In this document: one piece after another, positions 49,013 to 58,837 of the stretch
Layout: each line of letters begins with the position of its first letter
Position numbering within the stretch: the stretch's first letter is position 1
NCBI GenBank assembly: GCA_022606425.2
Contig: JAHDVF020000467.1
Span: 186,001-250,000 of the forward strand
Length of the DNA: 64,000 nucleotides
Reading direction: 5' to 3'
Source: Lepidostoma basale
Lineage: Eukaryota > Arthropoda > Insecta > Trichoptera > Lepidostomatidae
Made by a program: the position numbers and the translations under genes
The notes under the pieces: model-generated
Databases searched by the model: none
Seen by the model: the letters and a program-made list of their open reading frames with translations, nothing else
Told to the model about the DNA's origin: nothing

Positions 49013-49478
49013 TATCAAATCAAATCAGTTTATTTCTCAAAAGATATTACAAACAACAATTAAAGTTTAAGGCATCTATTGAGAACAGGTAAAACATAAA
49101 AAAATATATAATACCAGGAACGCATGAGAGATGGTTTGACATTAGGAATACAAGATACTTTCTAAAGTCAAGAGTATTTGTCCCCTGAACGTACCTTCAC
49201 TAATATGAAAGACGTCGATCTCCGAGGAGACCGCGTTCAGCAGACTAATTGCTCTTCCCACCGGTGTCACCAGAGGCAGATTGGTTCTGGCGACCAGTAG
49301 GTAAAATAATCCGTGCTATCGCTGTCGGATAAATCTATCAGGGACAAAAAGACCAACACCCTCTAGCACGGCCGAGTTCTCGAAATATCCCCTGATTAAT
49401 TTAAAGAAATGGGTAATTAGATGCCCATCTTTTCGTCTGTATAGAATTGGGTCCGAGCATTAGTAAAAGAAATGCAGA
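49013..49478 (-). mobile_element. JOCK-B LINE 3' end
   Basis: A TCAAATCAAATCAG tail, the complete 3' UTR (AATACCAGGAACGCATGAGA) and inverted coding blocks I-D-V-F-H-I-S-E-G-T-F, A-I-S-L-L-N-A-V and H-F-F-K-L-I-R-G-Y-F-E-N-S are present. It is truncated at L-G-P/T-N-S. Confidence 0.78.
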
Positions 49479-49479
49479 T

Positions 49480-49880
49480 ACAAAATATCCTCACCGGAAG
49501 GAAAATTATAAAAGCAGTGATAGCTCTTGCTACTCTGTCACGAAGGTCGCCATAACCTTAAGAAAATTAGAAGGAGTATTGCTCTACACGTGCCCACTAG
49601 TATATCTTGGATTATATCTTCGATTCTTCGGATCGTAACCATTGGCAGTGCGTTCCAGTTGCTGGCACCTCGGTTCTCGGCTCGTCTCTGTTCCGCCTTG
49701 CCGCTCCGCTGGGCCCCGCGGCCCGCAGTTGGGTGCCCCTGCCCACTGGCCGGCAGTGCGTGCAGAACGGACGCACACGACCGCCCTACCGGAAAGCAGA
49801 TGGAAGAATGACCGAGACGATGCGACGCAAAGATGGCCAAGCCTGAAAAAAAATCTAAATTTTAATAATCCGAAAAATCG
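49480..49880. other. unassigned, with GC-rich core 49640-49810
   Basis: CGCTGGGCCCCGCGGCCCGC and CCCACTGGCCGGCAGTGCGT stand out from AT-rich flanks. Overlapping frames are open on both strands (49538-49840 minus, 49642-49887 plus), as expected from GC content alone. No motif was found. Confidence 0.35.
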
Positions 49881-49904
49881 CTACTGATTAAAAACACCCA
49901 TTCA

Positions 49905-50332
49905 AAGGAAAGGTCTATGACATGTGTACGAGTATATTGCCCATGATGACGTACGGACTAGTGACGACAACTCTTACAGCATAAAGTGTCCACAGGCTCA
50001 AGTGTACACAGAGGTCCATGGAAAGACAGATACTTAGTGTGAGCTTGCGTGACCGCATAAGGAATGAAGAAATCAGACGCCGCACCAGGGTTGCTGGCGT
50101 CATGGACCGAGTGGCAAAATTGAAATGGCAATGGGCTGGACACTTGGCTATACAGGGTGGCAACAGATGGGTACCCAGGATACTCAGTTGGAGACCATGA
50201 GCAAATAGGCGAAGTGTCGGAAGGCCACCGATGAGATGGAGCGATGATATTGCCAAAAGGGTTGAAAATCTTGGATACAAAGGGGGCAGGGTAGAGACGA
50301 GTGGAGGAAATTGGAAGAGGCCAATATCGCAA
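49905..50332 (+). mobile_element. GAA-LINE type I, C-terminal part
   Basis: M-T-Y-G-L-V-T-T-T-L-T, S-L-R-D-R-I-R-N-E-E-I-R-R-R-T-R-V, K-L-K-W-Q-W-A-G-H-L-A and S-V/G-R-P-P-M-R-W-S-D-D are present, interrupted by one stop after S-W-R-P. It ends at E-E-A-N/x-I where the next repeat begins. Confidence 0.78.
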
Positions 50333-50339
50333 AAAAACT

Positions 50340-50470
50340 GTTTTTAAATCCTTTCGATCCTTTCTTTATTTTGGATCCTTTCTTTTTTTTGGATCGTTTT
50401 TATCTTTTGGATCCTTTATATCTTTTGGATTCTTTCGATCTTTTGGATCGTTTCTTATTCCAAAATATTA
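50340..50470 (+). repeat. TTTTGGATC-type short tandem repeat
   Basis: About seven units of the form CTTTNTNTTTTGGATCNTTT occur. A forward frame would read repeated F-x-L-D-P/R-F. The repeat starts right at the truncated end of the GAA-LINE. Confidence 0.78.
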
Positions 50471-50539
50471 TTGTTTATTATTCTAATATTGTTGTTTATT
50501 CCAAAACGATTGTTTACTCGTCCAACGAATGGTGCTAAG

Positions 50540-50852
50540 AGAGATACGGTTTGTTGCGTCTGCTCCTTATCAAATGTTACGTATTGCATGAACGTATTTT
50601 AGTGTCATGACGACTATCTGTTGAAACGATAACCGCTAAAACGATATTTTTATTGCAGTAAGCAGGTCTGATGGTAACAGGGTGGCCTTATCTGCTCGTG
50701 TTACCCACTGAATTCATATCAACATGACTCCGCCGCATGTAACAATACGATATAAGCGACTTGGCATTGCTAACGAGGTAATGTGAGTGTTTGGATGGTG
50801 GAATGGATCGGGCACAGAGTAGACTGTTTGTTATCTCACTGATCACTTGTCA
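50540..50852. other. unassigned stretch
   Basis: No open frame or repeat recognised. Confidence 0.35.
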
Positions 50853-50950
50853 CGACACCTTCCAACAATGCTCCCATCAGACGTAAGAGGAATAGTCACA
50901 TGAGCTGAACCTCTGTAAGCCAGAAGATCTAATTCCAAGTCCAAGTGCTA
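50853..50950 (+). mobile_element. JOCK-E 3' UTR
   Basis: ACCTTCCAACAATGCTCCCA through GCCAGAAGATCTAATTCC and AAGTCCAAGT. Confidence 0.68.
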
Positions 50951-51104
50951 ACGAGGTTAGACTTTACCATATTACAACGGAGCAACAGCATTATTTGATG
51001 ACCATTTTGATTTTATTTATCTGTCAATAGAAAAGAAACGTGAATCCCAATGATAATTTTTATCAGACTCTCGCCAAACTTTTTTACAAAGAATTCCCTT
51101 GGAC

Positions 51105-51356
51105 TTGGACTCCTATAATCCCAACCCTAACTGGTCTTCCATTCCTTGACAATAATGTAAGACTTTATCATAAACCCTAAATCCACCCTCGCCCTCTTTC
51201 GGAGGGACACTCCGGGCCATACATTTAGCCCCATCACAAAACAACTACCAAATCGCATTCCAACAATGTTTCCTACAGACGTAAGAGGAATAGCCATTAG
51301 AGCTGAACCTCTGTAAGCTAGAAGATCTAAGTCCAAGTCCATGTCCAAGTCTGCAG
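51105..51356 (+). mobile_element. JOCK-E 3' end
   Basis: CCAACCCTAACTGGTCTTCC through TACATTTAGCCCCATCACAA and CTGTAAGCTAGAAGATCTAA. It ends in four AAGTCC-like units at 51326-51356. Confidence 0.78.
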
Positions 51357-51359
51357 AAA

Positions 51360-51578
51360 TGGGTAAGTGTGCACCCATCCTTCCTTATCTGTAAACTATT
51401 GGTCCCCAGCATGTCCAAGAGAAATGCAGTGGGATAAAGCCACGGATAGCTACAAAACTCCCTCATGTAGAGATATCTCAGTAATCTTTTCTGAACCCTC
51501 TCTAACATGAGCGAGCATCTCGCCTCGTGGGGACTCCATATCACCGAACCACACCCGAGTTTGACGGACGTTTTCATT
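51360..51578 (-). mobile_element. JOCK-B LINE fragment
   Basis: Inverted G-S-V-I-W-S-P-H-E-A-R-C-S-L-M-L-E-R-V, Y-P-W-L-Y-P-T-A-F-L-L-D-M-L-G-T and S-L-Q-I-R-K-D-G are readable; both ends are truncated. Confidence 0.75.
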
Positions 51579-51619
51579 TATATTTAGTACGACGCTAATA
51601 AGGCTAAATACATTCCAAT

Positions 51620-51706
51620 ATTTGGAGTATTTTCCTTTTGAACATTGTTTTATAAATAAGAAAAATGTCGATCTCCGAAGCGATTCTGTTCAGCACTTAA
51701 GTAAAC
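51620..51706 (-). mobile_element. JOCK-B LINE scrap
   Basis: TGTCGATCTCCGAAGCGATT and the surrounding bases match the inverted I-A-S-E-I-D block. Confidence 0.5.
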
Positions 51707-51714
51707 ACTTTCAT

Positions 51715-52168
51715 TTATAAGGATTAATTGTATCTTGTAAAAGAAAACAGGAATTGGAAATAGAATATGGTGGCCTAGGCGTTTGGTGGACTTATGACCT
51801 TTCATTGGTTGGGTTAAGCGATCGCTTTATGTTAACAACATTCCCCATTGCGCCCTTCTTACGACCACCACGTCTGACAAATTTTTGAAAGACTATTTAT
51901 ATGCTACTATGTTGAGACACACTTCACATTTTTAGGTCAATCTACACTAGCGCCATCTATTAAGAATATATGTAAGCATTTAGCAGAAAATCTTTATTAA
52001 TGCAATGTGAAAGGCTTCGCAACTATCATACATTGTTAGAAAACGCCTGGAGATCCAATCTCCAATTTTTATGCTTTTAACTTGGACCAGTTTTTATGCA
52101 ATTTTTATACTTTCATTTATAATAATTTTTTAATTTGTAACATTTTGAATGTATACAAATACTTGTAG
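51715..52168 (+). repeat. MITE-A, left arm of an inverted pair
   Basis: It starts AAGGATTAATTGTATC, with the TCGTCTC block missing. It then runs through GCGATCGCTTTATGTTAACA, CTACACTAGCGCCATCTATT and AACTTGGACCAGTTTTTATG to GAATGTATACAAATACTTGT. Confidence 0.8.
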
Positions 52169-52189
52169 ACGTAAACATTCGTTTTGTAT

Positions 52190-52577
52190 ACACGTTTTGT
52201 ATACATTCAAAATGTTGTAAAAAAACTGGTCCAAGTTAAAAATAGCATAAAAATTGGAGAGACATCTCCAGGCGTTATCTAGCAATACGTTAATGGCGGT
52301 GGCCTTTCACATTGCGTTAATAAAGATCTTCTGCTTAATGCTTAATCCAATCTTAATAGAAAGCGCTAGGGTAGATTGAACTAAAAAAATGTGAAGTGTA
52401 GTGTTACATTGTACAGACATGGCGGTCGTCAGAAGGGTGGAATGGGGAATGTTGTATTGCATAAAGCGTGCGCTTAACCCAACCAATGACAGGTCATAAG
52501 TCCTGTAAACGCCTCGATCACCATATTCTGTTTCCAATTTGCATCTTCGTCTCTATTGAGATACAATTAATCCTTTT
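52190..52577 (-). repeat. MITE-A, right arm of an inverted pair
   Basis: From GTATACATTCAAAATGTTGT inverted through CATAAAGCGTGCGCTTAACC to TTGAGATACAATTAATCCTT. Together with 51715-52168 it forms a large imperfect palindrome whose outer ends are both AAGGATTAATTGTATCT. The arms belong to different subfamilies (GCGATCGC and GCGTGCGC). Confidence 0.8.
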
Positions 52578-52864
52578 GATTTGTAGTTTTACATAATTGT
52601 TGAAGAAACAATAAATATCAAATAAAGTTTTTGGACCAACTCATACGTATTTGATATGCTTACGTGCTATCATTATAAATTATATGACCCATTAATATCA
52701 GTTAGACGTTAGCAATATTAAAATAGCATTTTATCTCTTCAATACATTCACAAACTTCTAAAGATTTCTCTTAGGATGTTATGTATTATTTTATTTATTT
52801 CCTTATCATGTTGTTTTTGCGAACTGTCCAGTAAGCACTGACGTATTGCAAATGCGACATTACC
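52578..52864. other. unassigned AT-rich stretch
   Basis: No gene or repeat recognised. Confidence 0.35.
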
Positions 52865-52865
52865 T

Positions 52866-53560
52866 AAACTAACTAACTAACTAACCATCACGCCGTCTCC
52901 CCGAAGGGGTAGGCGGAAAGAATGGACTGCCGCACTATTCTTTCCTGACATATTTCTCTCGCTTTCTCAACATCGTATCATGCACGCGCGTCGAGTTCTC
53001 TGACTCCTCACATGGCGATATTTGATTTATTTGATCGTGCCACGTTTTCCTCGGTCTTCCTCTATTTCTGGTTCCATTTACATCGTTAACATATAATTTT
53101 TTTACCATTATTTCTTTATTCATTCTTATCATATGTCCAAACCATCTTAATGATCCTTTCATTATTTTGTTCATGACGCCATCATTCGCACCGCATTCAC
53201 TTCTTATATTTTCATTCGACACTCTATCATACACAGAGTATCCACACATTCGTCTAAGAGATCTCATTTCTACTGCATTTATTCTACTTTCATCCTTCTT
53301 TTGCCAGTTCCATGCTTCGCTTCCATACATAAGGGTCGGTAGAAGAACACCATTGTGCACTGCCATTCTAGCTTTTTTGGATAGGTTTTTGTTTGCGATG
53401 ACAACTTTAAGTGCACCATTCACTTTGTTGCCTGCTCCAACCCTTCTTTCAATATCCCTCTCCACTCGCCCATCTCTTGTAAACATACTACTTAAATACA
53501 CGAACTCAACTACTTGCTCCAAATAAAGGTATTTCGAATAATGATTTTTGGTGTTCATTT
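52866..53560 (-). mobile_element. RTE-GTTA LINE, longest copy
   Basis: An inverted tail (CTAACTAACTAACTAACC) and hairpin are followed by one open frame of 207 codons (53558-52935). It reads F-V-Y-L-S-S-M-F-T-R-D-G-R-V-E-R-D-I-E-R-R, N-G-A-L-K-V-V-I-A-N-K, V-H-N-G-V-L-L-P-T-L-M-Y-G-S-E-A, R-W-F-G-H-M-I-R-M and R-K-T-W-H-D-Q. The frame ends slightly early (K-Y-V-R-K-E) through a deletion near 52980. It covers the whole region after the RT palm and would be a good family reference. Confidence 0.87.
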
Positions 53561-53582
53561 CAATTATTTCTTTTCCCCTTCT

Positions 53583-53638
53583 GTTCCCGGAAAACGATTT
53601 GCATCTTCGTCTCTATTGAGATACAATTAATCCTTGTA
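53583..53638 (-). repeat. MITE-A terminal fragment
   Basis: GATTTGCATCTTCGTCTCTA and TTGAGATACAATTAATCCTT: the outer end only. Confidence 0.7.
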
Positions 53639-53639
53639 A

Positions 53640-54022
53640 AATTATTTCTTTGTCTGAGGTTGGCATCACTTGATCCGTTATCTGCTACTATATTCACGGA
53701 AAGAAAACACATAATCTCTTTGCGGTGTCAGCAATTAAGATAATACTGTTTTTCGTTAGTGTTTACAAGCCGGAGATTAATTCGTATCGCAGACACGTGT
53801 TTACGAAATAATTTTGCCATACTGATTTCAATTCCTATCACTCGTCTACTGATAATGTACGCAGAGGTCATTCCAGTAATGGTAAATACATCGGTTATCG
53901 TATTTATAACAGCGCGTACGCTTCAAGGACATGTCCGTACGTACGCCTAATAAAATGTTATTAAATATATTTTCTGCATCTTTTGCACATATTCAAAATG
54001 AAAAAAAAACACATTAAAATAA
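53640..54022. other. unassigned stretch
   Basis: A 63-codon frame (53759-53950) with hydrophobic residues but no motif. ATTAAATA/AATAAAAT signals near 53950 are too common to interpret. Confidence 0.35.
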
Positions 54023-54024
54023 TT

Positions 54025-54102
54025 GGACTTCTTCTGGCTTACAGAGGTTCAGCTCTAATGGCTATTCCTCTTACGTCTGTAGGAAATATTGTTGGAATGC
54101 GA
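54025..54102 (-). mobile_element. JOCK-E 3' UTR, left half of split copy
   Basis: TTGGACTTCTTCTGGCTTAC through GTTGGAATGCGA is the inverted 3' UTR; homology resumes at 54620. Confidence 0.72.
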
Positions 54103-54619
54103 TTTTATGTTTTTAAATAGTCTCGCCACTTTGCCACCAATTTTATGTTTTATCCTTCGGGTGAGGATTTTTGGGATGGAATAACTTCCAACACGATTAA
54201 TTTTTAAGTAGAGAACTTTATTTAAGACGATTTTACAAGCAAGAAATTACACAGGTATAAAGAAGTGTTACAAGTAAGGAGTTGCAATTGTATCTAGACG
54301 TGTTACTATTAAGGAGTCGCAATTGTATAATCCATGATGCGGTTCAGCTTAAATAGTGTGCATTTCTTTGTTCGATGACACATGTACCTGTGGGAACAGA
54401 TCAATAAAAACATCCTCGCGTTCGAGCCCTTATGTTTACAAAAATATTTATAATATAAACAAACCTTCAATGAGTCAGACGGATAAGTGGGAACAGATCA
54501 ATAAATGCATCTCTGAATCCCCAAATGTTTACTTAATAATTATAATATAAACAAATCTTGATTCAAAATATAGAGACGTAGGAAAGGGATTTGTGGGAAC
54601 GCTCGGTTAGGTCCATAAC
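54103..54619 (-). mobile_element. LTR-retrotransposon end (LTR plus leader) inserted in JOCK-E
   Basis: Read on the minus strand it begins TGTTATGGACCTAACC, and has TATTTAAGCTGAACC (TATA-like, about 54340) and AATAAAGTTCTC (poly-A signal, about 54225). It ends after GGATAAAACA, followed by TTGGTGGCAAAGTGGCGAG, a possible primer-binding and leader region. Internal words GTGGGAACAGATCAATAAA (54391, 54489) and GCAATTGTAT are duplicated. TG/CA ends and promoter/poly-A order suggest an LTR. No gag or pol is present. Confidence 0.55.
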
Positions 54620-54742
54620 AGTTGTTTTATTATGGGGCCAAATGTATGACCCGGAGTGTCACTCCGAAAGAGGGCGAGCGGGGATTTAGGGTTTAAGTCT
54701 TACATTATTGTCAAGGAACGGAAGACCAGTCAATGTCTATGA
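54620..54742 (-). mobile_element. JOCK-E, right half of split copy
   Basis: GTTGTTTTATTATGGGGCC through ATTGTCAAGGAACGGAAGAC continues the inverted JOCK-E sequence, with GGTA of the host missing at the junction. Confidence 0.7.
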
Positions 54743-55074
54743 TATTGGCTTTATTTAATAGATAATTTTATGCCATTATTGTTTAAATATGATTTCGGGC
54801 ATATGAGCGCCATGGCTAGCTCGAATGAAACGCAATCGTGAAGTCCAATTTTCTACAATATTGTCGTCTTTGTGGATGCGTATTATCCACTAGAGTGTAC
54901 GTGGTGCGAAAATGGTCAAATGGCAAAACGTACTGACTACAAATCAACTGTCAACTGTCAACTGTCAAATTGACAGTATTTGTAATGTGTGACCTCCATG
55001 TCAGCTTAGAATCCAAGATAATATATAATAATATGTAATATATAATAATATATAATATAATAAATTGGATAATT
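54743..55074. other. unassigned stretch with ATAT-rich end
   Basis: CAACTGTCAACTGTCAA (about 54945) and ATAATATATAATAATATGTA (55020-55070) are short simple repeats. No gene. Confidence 0.4.
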
Positions 55075-55690
55075 TATAGAGCGCCATTTTTATGAATTAC
55101 ACATTTCAAGGGCGCTGTAGAAGATGCTCCGTTTTATTAACTAGATAAAAATAATAAAAATAATAAAAATAATAATAAACATATTTCGTATGAGGGCTGC
55201 ACCTGACGTATTCGATCAGTCCTTCCTGTCAGGAAATGATAATTTGAAAAGGTGCGTTTTGAGTCTCAATGCACTTAAGGTCTGCTGGAAGATTGTTCCG
55301 GGCTGAAGGGCCGGCTACCGCGAAGGCTCGGTCGCCAAAGTTTGTGCTTGGACAGCGTTTTGCCACAGTCAATCTACCGATCGCAGAAGACTTAGCTGAT
55401 CGCAACGTATACTGTCTAGCATTCAGGTTCTCGTTGATGCAGAGTTCAGATATATAAACTGGTGCCATTCCATGCAACGCCTTATATGGTGGACCGTCCA
55501 GCAGAGCTTGTATCCTTTCTGGACATTTCAGCCAGTGGAGCTCCTTAAGATGCTGTGTTGTGTGACAACTCTTTGGCACACCCCTTATCAGTCTTGTTGC
55601 TGCATTGAATGCAGACTGCATAACCCCAAGGTGTTTGATTGTTTTGGTCCAAGGAACGTCTTGGCCGAACATTTTTATGTTGGTAATGTT
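55075..55690 (-). mobile_element. L2-ATT LINE, long 3' part
   Basis: The 3' hairpin and AATAAA-type tail lie at 55080-55180. The frame 55672-55229 reads I-K-H-L-G-V-M-Q-S-A-F-N-A-A-T-R-L-I-R-G, L-H-W-L-K-C-P-E-R-I-Q, M-A-P-V-Y-I-S-E-L-C-I, F-G-D-R-A-F-A-V-A-G-P-S-A and N-N-L-P-A-D-L-K. This is the best-preserved C-terminal region of this family. RT motifs are absent. Confidence 0.83.
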
Positions 55691-55726
55691 TGGAGGAATG
55701 TTAATGATGTGAATAGCTATTCAAAA

Positions 55727-56085
55727 ACTAACTAACTAACTAACCATCACGCCATTTCCCCTTAGGGGTACGCAGAGAGGATGTATCGCCACAATGGCCT
55801 GTCCTGGCATACCTCTCGGGCTTCCTCTACATTCATACATCGCACCATGCACGCACGTCGATTATTCCGACTTCGAATGTGGCCGCCTTTCAGTATTATA
55901 ATTGATTAATTTGGTCATGCCATGTTTTCCTCGGTCGTCCTCGGCGTCTTTTCCCACTCACGCTGCTTGTGTACAACTTTTTAACCATTCTACTCTCATC
56001 CATTCGTTCCATATGTCCAAACCATCTCAGGGATCCTTTTTTAATTTTATTCATGATACAGTCATCTGCCTTACTATTATAACTA
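55727..56085 (-). mobile_element. RTE-GTTA LINE 3' end
   Basis: A CTAACTAACTAACCATCACG terminus and CCCCTTAGGGG hairpin are followed by inverted coding blocks R-R-G-R-P-R-K-T-W-H-D-Q-I-N-Q-L, S-R-M-V-K-K-L-Y-T-S-S-V-S-G and S-L-R-W-F-G-H-M-E-R-M-D. Confidence 0.82.
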
Positions 56086-56199
56086 TAGCTATTCAACAAA
56101 ATAAAATAATTAATGGAATCCCAAGAACCGGTAAAACTGTTACGTGTCCGTGATCCCCGTGATTGAGACTTAAAAAAAACGAATGAGTTTGTCGAACAA

Positions 56200-56690
56200 T
56201 ATGTTGGTATGGTACAGATGCGCGTCACTGTTAAAAGTGGTGTCGCAGTCGATTGTCGATTCTGTGCTTTTTACGCTTTGACAGTCACCGTTTGTCTATG
56301 GTCGCCGCCGTTCCGCTCGAGGCTCGGCGTTGTTCCATTTCCGTTCACGGCCGATCGAAGAGCTCCCCAAGACGGAGTCCGTCTCGGTGCTGGTCTCCTT
56401 ATCGCCGTGTCCATCGCCAGAACCGCTTCCGCCCGGGCCAACGGCCGGCCTCGCGGCCCTCGGCACAGATACTCCCGCCGCGGAAAATGATATGGGAACA
56501 GAGACAACAGTTGCGTGACTGTCATGGTCTGCCGCTTGCCGAAGCAGAGAAAGCAAAAGTCGAAAGTCAAAAGAACGCTTACGTATTACGCCTTGAGCGC
56601 CTCTGTTGTGGTGATCGTGTGGCATTCTTGCGTTCCCTGAAGACGCTATGCGTTACGCAGTCAAATATACGTACCTATATAGCAATAAAA
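56200..56690 (+). other. CpG/GC-rich island with overlapping open frames
   Basis: 56290-56520 is GC-rich (CCGCCCGGGCCAACGGCCGG near 56430). A 147-codon frame (56253-56696) and frames in all other phases are open. One alternative frame includes P-P-G-P-T-A-G-L-A-A-L-G-T-D-T-P-A-A-E. I cannot recognise a domain. It could be an exon, a transposon 5' UTR, or neither. Confidence 0.3.
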
Positions 56691-56696
56691 TTCTAA

Positions 56697-56866
56697 TCAT
56701 TAATTGTATCTCAATAGAGACGAAGATGTAGATAAACTGGGGACAGAATATGGTGGTCGAGGTGCTTAAAGGACTTATGACCTGTCATTGGTTGGGTTAA
56801 GCGACCACCACGTCTGGCAATTTTTTGGAAGATGTATATATGCTACAATGTTGAGGTTCATTGAAA
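56697..56866 (+). repeat. MITE-A, internally deleted
   Basis: ATTGTATCTCAATAGAGACG through CATTGGTTGGGTTAAGCGA is joined to CCACCACGTCTGGCAA (the CTTTATGTTAAC...CTTAC part is missing). It ends at ATGCTACAATGTTGAG. Confidence 0.75.
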
Positions 56867-56924
56867 TTCACTCACGCAACCTCAATGCTCACCGACTTAA
56901 CTGGTGAAGGTTTCCTGAGAGAAT

Positions 56925-57342
56925 TGAGAATAATCTATGTCTACTAGGTCACAAATCGAAACAAAACGAAAGGAAGATCCTCCGCAGAATCTTCGGACCC
57001 ATTAAGGATGGTCAGACGTGGAGAAGGAGATACAACACAACGATCTATACCAGGACGTCAGCGTGGTCAAGTTAAAGATTAACGGACTGCGCTGGTAGGG
57101 CACTTGCACCGCATGGGAGATCTGGAGCCCCCCAAAAGAGTGTTGTATGACAATTCAGCAGAGCGAAGAAGCATCGGTAGCCGAGACTGCAATGGCTGGA
57201 TGGTGCCGTGGCAGATTGTCGGGTCCTGAATCGGTAAGACTGGGAGGTGGCGGCCAGAGACAGGACGGGATGGAGACGTTTCTTGGAGGAGGCCAAGACC
57301 CACCAAGGGTTGTAGCGCCGGAGAAGAAGAAGAAGACTAGGT
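56925..57342 (+). mobile_element. GAA-LINE type J, 3' end
   Basis: R-K-I-L-R-R-I-F-G-P-I-K-D-G-Q-T-W-R-R-R-Y-N (56965-57030), L-H-R-M-G-D-L/x-E-P-P-K, and in another frame G-W-R-R-F-L-E-E-A-K-T-H. A GGAGAAGAAGAAGAAG tail is present. The block order matches CFDP2-type LINE C-termini. Confidence 0.7.
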
Positions 57343-57449
57343 CACAAATCCCTACATGGACAAGCACTCCACTGCCTCACGGACCTTTGCAAGCTCATAG
57401 ACTTAAGCCCTCGGCAGTCAACGCTGCGATCTGGAAGAGAATAATCTAC

Positions 57450-57668
57450 AAATAAACTTCTTGTTCCACGGCGTAAAGAAGCTTCAAATTTCGCGGATCG
57501 TGCTTTTGGCATCGCGGGACTGGCAGCGTGGAATAGACTGCCTTATCATATTCGCAATCAAGACACTGAAGGAGGTTTCAGGGGGTCTCTGCAAACTTTT
57601 TCTTAAGCTTCCCAGACGAAGGGCGCCCTTGAATGAATTTCTCACGAAAATGGCGCTATAAAAATCAT
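57450..57668 (+). mobile_element. L2-ATT LINE 3' end, diverged
   Basis: A-S-N-F-A-D-R-A-F-G-I-A-G-L-A-A-W-N-R-L-P and the hairpin AGGGCGCCCTTGAATGA...TCACGAAAATGGCGCT are present. The ATT tail is nearly lost. Confidence 0.68.
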
Positions 57669-57669
57669 A

Positions 57670-58262
57670 TATTTTTTTTCATTTTAATTTATTTTAATAA
57701 AAATCACAAACATTACAGACGTATAATTCCAGATCGTTTGCAATTAAATTATAAGAATTTATAAGAAAAGCATAAAAAAATATATAAAAAATTAAGCTTA
57801 AGAATTAGAAAGAATCATAACATTGATATTGCATCCCTGAGGCAACTCACGCTATCACGAAATATGTCGACCTCCGAGGCGACACGATTAAGCAATAGAT
57901 TGCCCTACCCACGGGCATAACCATTGGCAGGTTGGTTATGCACCGCGGCAAATAAAACAATCTGTGCTGTCTTTGACGAAGGTAAGACCTACATCACTAA
58001 GGACATCCGAGTTCTGTATACGGCCGCCAATCAGCTGAAAGAAGTGAACTCCCAAGTTCCTCCTTCTCTCCAATGATTGGTAGCGTAGCATACCTAGAAA
58101 GAATTCAGTCGGAAAGAGCCACGAGTAATAACCGCGCTCCCTGAGGTAAAGAAAGCGCAGAAATTTTTTCTGCACTCGCTCCACCATCAGAGAATATCAG
58201 ATCCCAGGCGGTGACCAAATAACGGAACTATATTCCAGCCGACTTCTTATCAGGGAATTATA
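57670..58262 (-). mobile_element. JOCK-B2 LINE 3' end
   Basis: An inverted 3' UTR (CATTACAGACGTATAATTCC) and coding blocks: the frame 58187-57936 gives V-E-R-V-Q-K-K-F-L-R-F-L-Y-L-R-E-R, F-F-L-G-M-L-R-Y-Q-S and H-F-F-Q-L-I-G-G-R-I-Q-N-S-D-V-L. A deletion removes P-D-x-F-L-R. It extends upstream to the F/L-Y-N-S-L-I-R-S-R-L-E block near 58250. Confidence 0.78.
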
Positions 58263-58317
58263 CAAAACCCGAAGAACCATATAAGTATCATATCAAGTAT
58301 CATATTATATAAGTATC

Positions 58318-58412
58318 ATCATCAAACCGGCAAACCCACCAGATCACCTTACCAATAATGTTACGATCAGACGTTAGAGGAATAGTCACAAGAGTCCAAT
58401 CTGGTCTACTAC
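58318..58412 (+). mobile_element. JOCK-E 3' UTR, diverged
   Basis: AACCCACCAGATCACCTTAC and GATCAGACGTTAGAGGAATA match the family with several changes. Confidence 0.55.
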
Positions 58413-58834
58413 AAATGTGACAATAGCGTCTTATCTACATCATGCCGCTTGTAAGGAGTATTAATATGCACATAATCAGTCTACCTGATTGACCTTTTTG
58501 AGGTCAAGGATTCCGGGCAGTATAAATCATTTTAACATTCGTCACTTGTTTTTTTGTGGAAAATTTGGAAACCAAATTAGATCAAGAGTTATCAGGCCAT
58601 GCGACGAGTCATCAACTGACGGCGTGCTTTGGATTATTTTTAAATAAACAAATTACCACGAACCCCGCGTTAAAGCGGATGTTTTTTTAAAGAGAGAGAG
58701 AATACAATAACTCCCACCGCTTACCCAGATGTGTTATATGACGCAGCGGCTCCCTGTCGTCAGCTAAGCTCATGCAGCCCTAGACCCTTCTCACGTCCAT
58801 CCGGGACTTACGTTAAATGTCATTTTGATCAAAA
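58413..58834. other. unassigned stretch
   Basis: An AGAGAGAGAGA run at 58691; no gene or element recognised. Confidence 0.35.
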
Positions 58835-58837
58835 CAA

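Noticed and set aside
49538..49887. Five overlapping frames of 60-100 codons
   Set aside because: GC-rich DNA keeps many frames open; no motif, start context or conservation argument.
51715..52577. Long palindrome as an assembly artefact
   Set aside because: The arms differ by many substitutions and belong to different subfamilies, which a simple inverted duplication error would not produce.
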